A stretch of DNA of 64,000 nucleotides from a virus. The notes below the pieces were generated by a model. It saw only the letters and a list, made by a program, of their open reading frames with translations. It was not told where the DNA came from and did no database searches. Shown here piece after piece: positions 25,501-34,087 of this stretch; positions within the stretch are counted from its first letter, which is position 1, and every line of letters begins with the position of its first letter. Where the stretch lies: IMG/VR virus record IMGVR_UViG_3300005607_000001, positions 1-64,000 of that record; one strand, written 5' to 3'. The position numbers were made by a program, and so were the translations under genes.

Positions 25501-25533
25501 TAAGTGACGCGTGAAATTATCACGCGTCACTTA
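25501..25533 (-). terminator. 14-bp perfect inverted repeat after the capsid gene
   Basis: Arms 25501-25514 and 25520-25533, loop of 5. It stands between the stop of the major capsid gene and the next gene in the same direction. No T-run follows, so it may be a partial terminator or protect the 3' end of the abundant capsid mRNA. Confidence 0.6.
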
Positions 25534-25555
25534 ACGAGGGTTGGAACGTTGAACC

Positions 25556-27193
25556 TTAAAACGTCATCGTTCCGGTGGACGGGTTCTTGTTCGTGATCAG
25601 GGCAAACGCCGGCGAGAAATACAGCGAGAATACCTCATCGACATACACGCCATATTCATAACGCCGCGATTTCCACGGCCACTGAACCTGATAATAATCC
25701 TGCCGAACCCGTGCCTCCAACAAATTCGCCACGCTGGAAAGTTCATAGGGCGACCGATCCGACCAGAACATAATCGTTCCAGGCGGCAAATACGGGTGCA
25801 CTTCAACGTCAAGCGTGTTGTTAAAGAACTTGTTCAGATACGACGTGACCTTTCGACCCGCAACAATGCGCCCGGTTTCCTGATCGGCGTCAAAGAAAAT
25901 CCGATACAGGTTCGCCGCCGAACTTTCGGTCAACATCGCGCCGAAAGTATCAAGCATATCCGCGGCCGAGATCAGAATGCGATCGTAGCCCAATTTATAC
26001 TGATCATAAGCCGCGCGAAGAACCTGGTCGAACTCGAGGATATTAGTCCCCGAAAGGGTCAAACCGCTATTGCCGGTGGGGCAGTTGTAAATGATAGACC
26101 CGCCTTGAGACAACGACACGCCCGACGGGAGAATCGGATTCGTCGCCATCGCTTGACCCGGCGACGGACCAAGGATCGCCCCAAAGATTTGCGGCAAAAT
26201 CCCATCCGGCAACAGGACGTTGGTGCTGTTATCTTGCGGGTTGCCATTCACATACAGCGACGACAGCGGCTGATTGGTACTCGCGGGGATTTTAGTGAAG
26301 ATCGCTGCATTCGACGGGGTGATACCGGCCAAATACATGTTGCTAGCAGCACCCGACGAGCCTACAAACCAAGCGTAGGCCATTGCACCCGGAACAATCG
26401 ACACATTCGCCGAAATGACCTGAGTAGTACCGCTCGGGGTCGCGGAGGCAATAGCACTCGGCGCAGCAGAACCGCCACCGAATACATCCGAACTTCCATC
26501 CGCATTGATCTTCGTCACCTGACCTTGAATACCGCCCAAACCGGTCGCAGAATTATACGCAGTATAATTCACAAATCCCAAACCGGTCATCGCGACACAA
26601 GCGACATAAACCGCTGAACCAGTAAACGACGAACTTCCACTCGGAGTCGTAAGCGTCGGAGTGGGAGTTGTGCCCAGCGGCATCGAAGCATTGGCATTAA
26701 TCAGGATTTGTTCTTCCTGAATCATCAAGCTCCGCAACGCGGATTGAATACTAATGCCCAACACTTCCGGCGACAGATTCCGGGACCCCAATCGGGCCTC
26801 GAACGTGACGGACGATTCCAGACCGAGGGTTTTGTACGCCGCGGTCATATCCTGTTCGGTGATCGCAATGCGCGCACCACGATTACCTTCCGAGACACCC
26901 GCCGAAACGTTGTTCGGATTGATGTTCACAATCCGCTTCCAGTGATACGCATTACCACCATCGGCCTGAACTCGCGGGAGTTTGGAAATCCTCGGAATCA
27001 ATTCCCGATACGGGTAAAGCATCTGAACGACGGGTTTGAGATCGTACCAAAGCAGATTCGTACCCTGTTGGATCGTATCCGCCTTGGTCAAACCCTTAGC
27101 TTCGAGATATTTGTTAAACTTTTCATTGGCCATCAAGGCTTGCAGGAATTCATTCCCGATGCCATTCGGGCCGGTAAACGGAACCGTAACCAT
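25556..27193 (-). CDS. major capsid protein, HK97 fold
   Basis: 545 aa. Typical start LLWYDLKPVVQMLYPYRELI, then E-loop-like region with WKRIVNINPNN, a spine helix (LRSLMIQEEQILINA), and the end with VHPYLPPGTIMFWSDR and YYQVQWPWKSRRYEYGVYVDE. Residues about 185-370 are Ser/Thr/Ala/Gly-rich and look like an inserted beta domain, making it longer than the usual 300-400 aa. SD GAGAGGA precedes the ATG. Follows the protease gene. Confidence 0.93.
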   Translation of the reverse strand: MVTVPFTGPNGIGNEFLQALMANEKFNKYLEAKGLTKADTIQQGTNLLWYDLKPVVQMLYPYRELIPRISKLPRVQADGGNAYHWKRIVNINPNNVSAGVSEGNRGARIAITEQDMTAAYKTLGLESSVTFEARLGSRNLSPEVLGISIQSALRSLMIQEEQILINANASMPLGTTPTPTLTTPSGSSSFTGSAVYVACVAMTGLGFVNYTAYNSATGLGGIQGQVTKINADGSSDVFGGGSAAPSAIASATPSGTTQVISANVSIVPGAMAYAWFVGSSGAASNMYLAGITPSNAAIFTKIPASTNQPLSSLYVNGNPQDNSTNVLLPDGILPQIFGAILGPSPGQAMATNPILPSGVSLSQGGSIIYNCPTGNSGLTLSGTNILEFDQVLRAAYDQYKLGYDRILISAADMLDTFGAMLTESSAANLYRIFFDADQETGRIVAGRKVTSYLNKFFNNTLDVEVHPYLPPGTIMFWSDRSPYELSSVANLLEARVRQDYYQVQWPWKSRRYEYGVYVDEVFSLYFSPAFALITNKNPSTGTMTF

Positions 27194-27227
27194 GTTATAA
27201 TCCTCTCACATTTAACGCATTGTTAGA

Positions 27228-29072
27228 TTAATTCATGCCCGCCGTGCCGTGAAAATCGGCATCGAAGACACTTTTACCCATACCGTTTAGAATCATATTC
27301 CCAATGACCTTGCCGACGGCTTGTTTACGCACTTCTTCTTCACCCGACGCCAATGCGGCCGGATCGACGCCGTTAAACAACGCATTGGCCTGAGTTTTAT
27401 CCTTGACGCCCAATTTAGTCACGTCGAAGGCATAAGGCCGCTGACGATTAACGCCCGGAAGCGGCAGGGCTTCCAATGCTTCAGCCTTGCCTTCAGCCCG
27501 CGCCGCACGTTCAATGAGTTCAACCATTTCCGGCGTGATCTTTTTTGCCATCTTCGGATACGGGGTTTCCATGTTATAGGTCACCGGCTCCGAACCTTTA
27601 CCGGGACCGCCCGGGCTGGCGGTTGCAAGATCAGCGGGGGACAATTCCTTAACACCCGCCGGAACTTCATAACAACCCGCTTCCGGATCGGTTACTTCCT
27701 GCCCTTTCTGCCCAGCGCGCGGCGCGGCCTTTTTCAAGTGCATCGACGCGGCCTTAGAAAACGTCCGGGCTTTAGTCAAATGCTGATGCGCCTCAGAGAC
27801 CTTTTCCATAACCTTTTCCAGATCCATATCCGGATCATTCGCGTTCTTCTGCGCATTCGCCCGCTTAGCGAGATACGCACTCTTGCACATCGCATGCGCG
27901 GCCTTCATGCACTTATCGGCATTCTTTTGCGCCATGCGGGCTTTTTTCATATTTTCGCGTGCCATGTGAAACCGCTGCGCCCGCGAAGGATTCTTCGCGG
28001 CCTTAACCAGGTTCATAATCACGCTGTCGAGATTGTCAGTAGTCATAGCAAATCCTTTTTCAAAATAATCCTCATCACTCACCTTTTTTGTGAGTGCTTT
28101 GGCACGTTTGGTGATTTCCTTATCACTGATCGTTTTAAGCTCGGGGATGGTAACGGGCGCGGGGACCTTAACCCGTTCCATTTCCGCCGCTTTGATCAAC
28201 GACAAGGCGTATTTTTTAGTATATGACTCAGGAAGCTTAATTCCCAATTCCTTCGCTCGGCGGCGAATAAATCGCTTGGCCTTTTCCGGGTTTTTTGCAT
28301 GCCCGACAAGGCGTTCGGCGTTGACCAAATCCTCTTTGTTTTCAATCGGAAAACTGCCATCCGGCAGGGCTTTGCCTTCAGACGCCAGTTCCTTGCGCTT
28401 TTGTTCCTTAAATTTCCGCTTTGCGAGCTTTTTCGCGCATTTCGGGCAACCAGCCATACCGTGTTTCTTGCACAACGGCTGATTATCCATTTTCACGGGT
28501 TTCACCGGAGCGGGTTCGAGGTCAGTTTTATTTTCAGCTTTGGACAAAACCTCGACGGCTTTTGCCAAGTGATTAATCACTTTAACCTCCGGCCGCTTAG
28601 GCGTTTTGGCTTTCACCAAATACGCCCCCTCGCTCGCGGTTTTAGCGCTTTTCGACACCGAAATCCTACAATCGGGATTCGATGGGCGATCGACAACGGA
28701 GATTTCGACCAATTCAATCTCGGTGATTACATCACCGCTTTTCGCCAATTTGCGTCCGCCGATTGAAAAGCCTTTATACACCTCATCGAGACATTTCTGC
28801 ACCGCAATGGGGTCGATGATTTTCGCGGTGAGAAATAAACCCTTATCATCGACATTCGCCTCTTTCGCGACACCGACTGCGCTAGCGGTGTGCATCTCGC
28901 GAATGTTTCGCCATTCCCAATATCCCGGCAATGCCGCCTTGACGGCATCGAGGGAAACAATTTCGCCGTCTAAATCTCTGGTCGGCGTTGAAGCGTAACC
29001 GCTGACTGTGCAAGAACCATCTTTGTGCTTTTCCACCTTGGTCAGCGGTAGAAATAAATTGAAATCATTCAT
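27228..29072 (-). CDS. prohead protease / scaffold, XkdF-like
   Basis: 614 aa from ATG 29072, which has AAGGA at about 8 bp. The N-terminal 140 residues look like a phage head maturation protease: SGYASTPTRDLDGEIV, His in MHTASAVGVA, Ser in VYKGFSIGGR and a final VEISVVDRPSNPDCRI. The rest is Lys/Ala-rich helix, consistent with a scaffold, and contains a zinc-type CKKHGMAGCPKC and a segment ALPDGSFPIENKEDLVNAER seen in DUF6582-type proteins. Fused protease-scaffold is common. It directly precedes the capsid gene. Confidence 0.87.
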   Translation of the reverse strand: MNDFNLFLPLTKVEKHKDGSCTVSGYASTPTRDLDGEIVSLDAVKAALPGYWEWRNIREMHTASAVGVAKEANVDDKGLFLTAKIIDPIAVQKCLDEVYKGFSIGGRKLAKSGDVITEIELVEISVVDRPSNPDCRISVSKSAKTASEGAYLVKAKTPKRPEVKVINHLAKAVEVLSKAENKTDLEPAPVKPVKMDNQPLCKKHGMAGCPKCAKKLAKRKFKEQKRKELASEGKALPDGSFPIENKEDLVNAERLVGHAKNPEKAKRFIRRRAKELGIKLPESYTKKYALSLIKAAEMERVKVPAPVTIPELKTISDKEITKRAKALTKKVSDEDYFEKGFAMTTDNLDSVIMNLVKAAKNPSRAQRFHMARENMKKARMAQKNADKCMKAAHAMCKSAYLAKRANAQKNANDPDMDLEKVMEKVSEAHQHLTKARTFSKAASMHLKKAAPRAGQKGQEVTDPEAGCYEVPAGVKELSPADLATASPGGPGKGSEPVTYNMETPYPKMAKKITPEMVELIERAARAEGKAEALEALPLPGVNRQRPYAFDVTKLGVKDKTQANALFNGVDPAALASGEEEVRKQAVGKVIGNMILNGMGKSVFDADFHGTAGMN

Positions 29073-29082
29073 AATCCAATCC

Positions 29083-29565
29083 TTAATCCGGAATATCAAT
29101 ACCCGTCAAACCCCAATTGGTATTCCATTGCGATTCGGTCGCGGCCCCGGAATAGGTATTGAACCATTGCTTATAATATCTCCACAAACCCGACCGCGTA
29201 TTAGGCGGCAATGAGTAAGGAACGTTCCAGTACCACACTCGGCACAACATTGCAGCGAGACAAAGATTTGTCACCAATTCCCCCGCATTGGTCGCGTCGT
29301 TGTTGATTGACCACGAATTGATGAAATTCCGCTGTTGATCAGTGAGTTTCGCGAGCTGCATGGGGATTAGACTCGGCGTGAGCATGAACGGGCTCACACC
29401 CGGGCCACTCTGTTGAACGAGATACGTACCAAGCAATGATTCCTGAGCCGCAGTGCCCATAAGCAAATTATGCGCCGTAGTGGAATATGGAATACCAACC
29501 TTATTCAATTCCAACAGTGCGTTTTGAACTACGTACTGCGAGAAATCTGCGGCGAGGATGCTCAC
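29083..29565 (-). CDS. lysozyme-like protein, possible endolysin
   Basis: 160 aa. The segment GTAAQESLLGTYLVQQSGPG has the Glu-Ser and downstream Gln/Gly pattern of muramidase or transglycosylase catalytic regions, followed by Trp- and Tyr-rich helices (CRVWYWNVPYSLPP). No signal peptide. It is the first of a small group with a lipoprotein and a coiled-coil membrane protein, which looks like a lysis cluster. Assignment is by local motif only. Confidence 0.6.
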   Translation of the reverse strand: MSILAADFSQYVVQNALLELNKVGIPYSTTAHNLLMGTAAQESLLGTYLVQQSGPGVSPFMLTPSLIPMQLAKLTDQQRNFINSWSINNDATNAGELVTNLCLAAMLCRVWYWNVPYSLPPNTRSGLWRYYKQWFNTYSGAATESQWNTNWGLTGIDIPD

Positions 29566-29900
29566 GGGATAAGTCCCGCAAACGGGCCGGCGAGACCATG
29601 GGCGACATTGTTCAATAGATCAACCGCCAGCGGGGCGCATTGGGTTTTGATCACATTTTCCACACTGCGAACGGTTTCGATCTTCATCGCAATTCCGGTC
29701 GGGCCGCTGACGTTCACCGACGCGAGTTTATTCAATCCCGTGAAACATTGCACCCCCGCGGTATCGCCTGCGGCATTGGCAACCGCGACCGCGGCGGCCG
29801 TATCACTCGCCGTAAGTTGCATCAGCGGATTCGTACCCGAGCATGATGTAAGACACAAAATCCCCACCGCTGAAAGACAGATTTGCAATCCTTTAATCAT
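29562..29900 (-). CDS. small lipoprotein, 112 aa
   Basis: A signal peptide with lipobox: MIKGLQICLSAVGILCLTSC, predicted cleavage before Cys20. The mature part is Ala/Val-rich, with two further Cys. It overlaps the lysozyme-like gene by 4 bp. It may be an outer membrane lipoprotein for lysis or superinfection exclusion; it is longer than an Rz1 spanin. Confidence 0.75.
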   Translation of the reverse strand: MIKGLQICLSAVGILCLTSCSGTNPLMQLTASDTAAAVAVANAAGDTAGVQCFTGLNKLASVNVSGPTGIAMKIETVRSVENVIKTQCAPLAVDLLNNVAHGLAGPFAGLIP

Positions 29901-30022
29901 TTCTTCACCTGTTTCGTGAATTTCACACTCGCCAATCGTTTCAATGCCGCACGGCGATGCTTACGCGCATAGCGAGGGGAGTGGAGTTTTTTCCGCCGTG
30001 CAGCCTTGATTTGGGAAATCAT
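29897..30022 (-). CDS. very basic 41-aa protein
   Basis: Short frame with 15 Lys or Arg in 41 residues (MISQIKAARRKKLHSPRY at the start). Its stop overlaps the lipoprotein start by ATGA, which supports expression. No good SD is visible. It may bind nucleic acid, or only serve to couple translation of the lipoprotein. Confidence 0.5.
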   Translation of the reverse strand: MISQIKAARRKKLHSPRYARKHRRAALKRLASVKFTKQVKK

Positions 30023-30037
30023 TTGAAAAATGATATA

Positions 30038-30247
30038 TTATGGCACCAAACCGGTTTGCAAAAGCAAGAGAAGATTCGACACCATTGCGAGGCCATCGGG
30101 ATGCAACGCGCCCGAAGACGTGAAAGTCACACTCAACGGCGTAGTTTGCGGGTTTTGCGAAACCTGCAAGGTCAGGGTATTGTTTTCCATATCGGTGATA
30201 ACATAAGTAGTAGTGCTACCACTCACACTCTTCGTCTGACTAGCCAT
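30038..30247 (-). CDS. hypothetical protein, 69 aa
   Basis: Not recognised. Beta-rich with Thr/Ser repeats (TTTYVITDMENNTLTLQV) and a Leu-rich end. It lies between the holin-like and basic protein genes in the same direction. Confidence 0.65.
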   Translation of the reverse strand: MASQTKSVSGSTTTYVITDMENNTLTLQVSQNPQTTPLSVTFTSSGALHPDGLAMVSNLLLLLQTGLVP

Positions 30248-30258
30248 GTTATGAACTC

Positions 30259-30501
30259 CTATTTAAGCGTTAGAATCACATGATGGTCTAAAAACCACAT
30301 TAGACCACTAATAAACCCGCCGATTGTGGTAATTCCACCCACGACCAGCGCACAAATTCGAACAATTGCCCATGAGACACCGTTAATTCGTTGGTGCATT
30401 TCAACCAAATCTTCCAACGTTTGTTCGATGCCGTTTAAGCGATCGCCCATGATTTCGATTTTTGTTTCAATTGACGCAACGCGTTCTGTAATGTCGGCCA
30501 T
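30259..30501 (-). CDS. XhlA-like or holin-like membrane protein
   Basis: 80 aa. Residues 1-40 are an amphipathic coiled coil (IETKIEIMGDRLNGIEQTLE), followed by one membrane segment (ICALVVGGITTIGGFISGLMWF) and a short basic tail. This layout matches hemolysin XhlA and similar holin-associated proteins, which act in the inner membrane at lysis. Confidence 0.75.
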   Translation of the reverse strand: MADITERVASIETKIEIMGDRLNGIEQTLEDLVEMHQRINGVSWAIVRICALVVGGITTIGGFISGLMWFLDHHVILTLK

Positions 30502-30519
30502 TTAATATTCACCTTCTGA

Positions 30520-31281
30520 CTACGTAGCAATGATATTCTGCCCCAATACTCGAGTTTGGTATTGGTGCGAATGTAGAAATTGTTCCAATGGATCGCGGCC
30601 GACTTTGATCCATTCAATAACCAATGCAGGGTGGTGGTTAGAGATGGTGTTAATTGCACCCTGTAATGCCTCGGATTCCATGCCCTCGATGTCGAGTTTA
30701 ATGAAATCGACGTGAGGAAGATTGAGCGATTCCACAAACGAATCAATGGTCATCATTTTCACGGGTAATCCGTGAGAATAGGAAATCGATTGACCTATGA
30801 ATTCGGTATTAGTTGAAAATCGCATTTCCAACGAACCGAACGATCCGCGGGTGGTGTAATCCGGCTGCGGACAGGTGATTTCCGCGTCCTCGTTGCCCAA
30901 CGCGTAATTAAACACCCGGCAATTGAAGAGATTATTCAGCGCGATATTCCCGCACAACGCGTAAAACAATCTCTCTTGGGGTTCGAATGCAAACACCTTA
31001 CCACGCGATGAAAGATGTTTACCGAGTTCAATGGTCATTACGCCTATATTAGCGCCACAATCCAAGGCAATAATATCACGTTTACGCTGTTGATGTAAAT
31101 CATCGACCAATGAACGAATTTCTTTAACTTCTTCCGCATCGTAATGACCCTTGGATAAAAGCTGAAAACCTACGCCATATGCAGCATGCGGGAGATAATG
31201 CACATCCAAGTGATTGAAGATCAGTGGACCATGATCCGTCGCGGCGAGAATGAAAGGGCGCGAATAATTAGGCATATTCAT
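30520..31281 (-). CDS. FkbM family methyltransferase
   Basis: 253 aa SAM-dependent methyltransferase. Motif I DCGANIGVMTIELGKHL, the FkbM hallmark VDFIKLDIEGMESEALQGA, and VFAFEPQERLFYALC. FkbM enzymes methylate hydroxyl groups, often on sugars. The start overlaps the TPR-glycosyltransferase gene by 14 bp, so the two are probably co-translated and may decorate a virion or cell surface glycan together. Confidence 0.88.
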   Translation of the reverse strand: MNMPNYSRPFILAATDHGPLIFNHLDVHYLPHAAYGVGFQLLSKGHYDAEEVKEIRSLVDDLHQQRKRDIIALDCGANIGVMTIELGKHLSSRGKVFAFEPQERLFYALCGNIALNNLFNCRVFNYALGNEDAEITCPQPDYTTRGSFGSLEMRFSTNTEFIGQSISYSHGLPVKMMTIDSFVESLNLPHVDFIKLDIEGMESEALQGAINTISNHHPALVIEWIKVGRDPLEQFLHSHQYQTRVLGQNIIAT

Positions 31282-32641
31282 TATCTTTCACCGCCTTTCG
31301 AAGATCATGATAGATCGTGTTCAAACACGTCTCCCAATCATTGGGGTCCGATTGGCGATAGATTTTCATCGTATCGTACCATGGTAGACCGGTGCCATGA
31401 TCGATATCTTTCCAACGCCAGCAATTAACATATTGCGACAGCATCCACGTGGGTTTACCCATTCCGGCCGCAACATGTGCCACCGCGGTATCGACTGTGA
31501 TTACAAGGTCCAATTTCGCAATAAACGCCGCCGTATCGGCCCACGTGTGTAACAACCCCGAAACGTCATTCACCAATGCCTCGCAGGATAACGATTCAAT
31601 ATCCTGTGAATTCTCACCCTTTTGCAACGACCAGAGGTGAACATTGGGGATCGTCGCGAGTTGAAGCCATAATTTCAACGGTGCGATCCTGCGTCGCCAA
31701 TCGAGTTCCGTGTTACGCTTCCCGCTCGCCCAACAAATACCAACGTTGAAGACATTATCACCCTCATACACCCGCGGGGTGACAATTTGCGGCGGGGTGA
31801 TATACGGCGCGGGGGAAATGTCTTCCCATTCAATGCCTAAATGATACATCGCCGAATACATCGGCGTATGGAAATTGAACTGGGCCATTGAGTGCTCGTT
31901 ACAGTCTTCGAGCGGTAGAACCCCATCGCAGAAATTCTCAAACAATCCGCACAATTCCCGCGGGAGACTTAACGTAACATGCGCCCCCAATGCTTGCAGG
32001 TTTTTCGCAAACCGTGCGCACATTATCGAATCGCCATAACCCTGTTCACCGTGCAACAACACGCACTTTCCATCAATATCCTCACCTTGCCATTCGGGAA
32101 TGCGATAATCCCAAGGTGGAAGATGAAGCAATTGTTCCCAACGGCATTCGTAGAACTCTAATGCCTGATGCAAATTTTTCCCACTTCGCAAATGCGCATG
32201 GGCGATGTCGTTGCGGAGTTGGTAATTATCACCCCCAAGACCCACAACGCGCTGAAAGCTCTCGATTGCCTTGTCACACAATCCCATGCGGTAATATAAA
32301 AGCCCGAGATTGTGCCACACGCCGGGGTTGTCGGGCGTGAGTTCACCCGCACGCTTCAATGCACTAAATGCCGAGGTGTATTTTTCGCGCCGCGTGAGAA
32401 CATTGCCGTAATTGTTCCACAAATTGCCGTCAAATGGTAAATAATTCACTAAACGGCCATAAACCGCCTCAGCGGCTTCCAGGGAATTATCCGCCGCCAA
32501 TACCAAACCATAATTCGCCAACGCCGGGAAGAACATTGGGTCACAACGCAGCGCCGACCAAAAATGCAATCGCGCGCCGCGATGATCACCATTTAACAAC
32601 AATTGAACGCCAATGTTATTCAATTCACTAGCATCGGGCAT
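31268..32641 (-). CDS. TPR protein with glycosyltransferase family 9-like domain
   Basis: 457 aa. Residues 1-165 form TPR repeats (LNNIGVQLLLNGDHRGARLH and NPGVWHNLGLLYYRMGLCDK). From about 190 it resembles TPR-GT9 or heptosyltransferase-like proteins: LLHGEQGYGDSIMCARF, VGICWASGKRNTELDWRR, and VITVDTAVAHVAAGMGKPTW near the end. These transfer sugars to proteins or glycans. Context with an FkbM methyltransferase and capsid-region genes suggests capsid or tail glycosylation (inference). Confidence 0.85.
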   Translation of the reverse strand: MPDASELNNIGVQLLLNGDHRGARLHFWSALRCDPMFFPALANYGLVLAADNSLEAAEAVYGRLVNYLPFDGNLWNNYGNVLTRREKYTSAFSALKRAGELTPDNPGVWHNLGLLYYRMGLCDKAIESFQRVVGLGGDNYQLRNDIAHAHLRSGKNLHQALEFYECRWEQLLHLPPWDYRIPEWQGEDIDGKCVLLHGEQGYGDSIMCARFAKNLQALGAHVTLSLPRELCGLFENFCDGVLPLEDCNEHSMAQFNFHTPMYSAMYHLGIEWEDISPAPYITPPQIVTPRVYEGDNVFNVGICWASGKRNTELDWRRRIAPLKLWLQLATIPNVHLWSLQKGENSQDIESLSCEALVNDVSGLLHTWADTAAFIAKLDLVITVDTAVAHVAAGMGKPTWMLSQYVNCWRWKDIDHGTGLPWYDTMKIYRQSDPNDWETCLNTIYHDLRKAVKDNEYA

Positions 32642-32914
32642 AAATTAAAAGCCTTGAAATAAGGGTGAGAATTGGCATGCGGACGGGATTAGAAATGCAT
32701 TCGTCTCCCGTCCGGCCAAAACAACATTTGCAGCCACAGCACAAGTAGGCACGCAAGCGATACATGTGGTGTGGTGCGCACAAGTTAGAGAACCGGGATT
32801 TTATCATCCGGGCTGGTGCCTCCGAGGCGACTTTTGCCGCCTCGTAACCAACTACGATCGAATGACTCTTGACGCGGACACCCGGACTAACCGCGGTGTT
32901 GCGCGTTTAAGAGA
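32642..32914. other. intergenic stretch with two hairpins
   Basis: No gene seen in about 270 bp. It contains a 9-bp inverted repeat (32680-32688 and 32706-32714, loop 17) and a 7-bp hairpin (32823-32829 and 32838-32844, loop 8). No T-run follows either, so they may be processing or weak stop sites between the structural genes and the glycosylation pair. Confidence 0.55.
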
Positions 32915-33610
32915 TTAAATATCCGGCGTAGTGTAACTGTACCCAAAGGTATAAGTCGCCGTGCCATTCGGTGCCACAGACGGCGCAATACACGCGGCCG
33001 ACGCGTACACAGTTCCGTTGGTTTCTTTAGTTCCCGTGCGATATTCAGCCAATTCCACAAAATCCTGGAAGCCGGCATCGACGGGGCACGCGATGTAATT
33101 GTTAGAATCCATTTGAACATGCGGAGAACCGCCGCCGGCCAAATTGGTGACAATGACGGAATTAATGGAAATCATTCCCTTCGAGGTAAAGGCCGTGAGC
33201 ACCGTGTTGGCGGGGGTGACCGGGGAAATGTTATCGACCTGTGTAGTGCCGTCGTTCGCGAGGTACGTCACGGCGATGTTGCCGGCCGTGATTGCCAACG
33301 TGCCGGGATCAACTCGCACCTGCCCCATGCGCGGCACGTCCGGCTGATTCGCAATCGACAATGTTCCGTTGGTGAGACTTGTAGACGCGACGAATTGGCC
33401 GGCAGTGGCAGCGACAATCGCGGTGGTATAGGTTACGAAATTCGTCCGCGAGTTGACGTATGTGCACCCCGCCGCCAACAGCGCCGGAACGTCAAGCACA
33501 TTCACCACGATAAACCCATCCGGACCAACGGTCACGTTACCCGAATACTGCGTCTGAATAACCCCGCCAATACTCTTGGCGTTAAGTTTCACTGTAGTCA
33601 CGTTAGCCAT
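32915..33610 (-). CDS. hypothetical virion-type protein, 231 aa
   Basis: Beta-rich, Thr/Val/Asn-rich, like capsid decoration or minor head proteins. ATG 33610 has an AAGGAG at a good distance; an earlier GTG overlaps that SD. Segments such as GTLAITAGNIAVTYLA and GYSYTTP are structural in type. It lies in a group of three such genes after the portal, before capsid genes. Confidence 0.75.
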   Translation of the reverse strand: MANVTTVKLNAKSIGGVIQTQYSGNVTVGPDGFIVVNVLDVPALLAAGCTYVNSRTNFVTYTTAIVAATAGQFVASTSLTNGTLSIANQPDVPRMGQVRVDPGTLAITAGNIAVTYLANDGTTQVDNISPVTPANTVLTAFTSKGMISINSVIVTNLAGGGSPHVQMDSNNYIACPVDAGFQDFVELAEYRTGTKETNGTVYASAACIAPSVAPNGTATYTFGYSYTTPDI

Positions 33611-33622
33611 AACAATCACTCC

Positions 33623-34066
33623 TTAATTGGGATTAACACACATAAACCTTGTGCTCGCCTCGACCGAATCGCCATCCGACCGCGGACACGAAACACTTAC
33701 AACATACATCACCCCCGGCACACATTGCGTGACTTGCCACGCAATACCGGCATTAATCGCCCCCGTGCCATTCAATGCCGTGGGAATCGTAACAATCCCC
33801 GGGCCGAGCACGAACCTCTGTCCGGGGTTCGGATCAAATCCATACAACGTCCCGATGTTCAACACCGGACCGTTAACGAGCATTACACCCTCGGGGAGAA
33901 AATTCCCGAAATCCAAGGCCATAGACTGCGTTTGATTCGGTTCGATGTTCGGCATCGAGACCGCGAACGGGGAGGATGATACCTGTTGCACAAATGCCCG
34001 CGTTGAAGGATACGCGGTGTGAAGGAATTCGAAAACGAACAATGTCTTACCACTCAACGCTGTCAT
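33623..34066 (-). CDS. hypothetical virion-type protein, 147 aa
   Basis: Not recognised. Beta-rich with a central GVMLVNGPVLNIGTLYGF and several Pro-Gly turns, plus two Cys near the end. The position between two other beta-rich proteins downstream of the portal suggests a structural component of the head. Confidence 0.7.
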   Translation of the reverse strand: MTALSGKTLFVFEFLHTAYPSTRAFVQQVSSSPFAVSMPNIEPNQTQSMALDFGNFLPEGVMLVNGPVLNIGTLYGFDPNPGQRFVLGPGIVTIPTALNGTGAINAGIAWQVTQCVPGVMYVVSVSCPRSDGDSVEASTRFMCVNPN

Positions 34067-34087
34067 GGTGTAATGCTCGGTAAAATG

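Noticed and set aside
25796-26617. 273-aa plus-strand frame antisense to the capsid gene
   Set aside because: Arg-rich shadow of the capsid codons; no SD and in the middle of a clear minus-strand operon.
27321-28226. 301-aa plus-strand frame antisense to the protease/scaffold gene
   Set aside because: It mirrors the Lys/Ala-rich helix codons of the real gene, has Arg/His/Phe-rich composition and no SD or partner genes on that strand.
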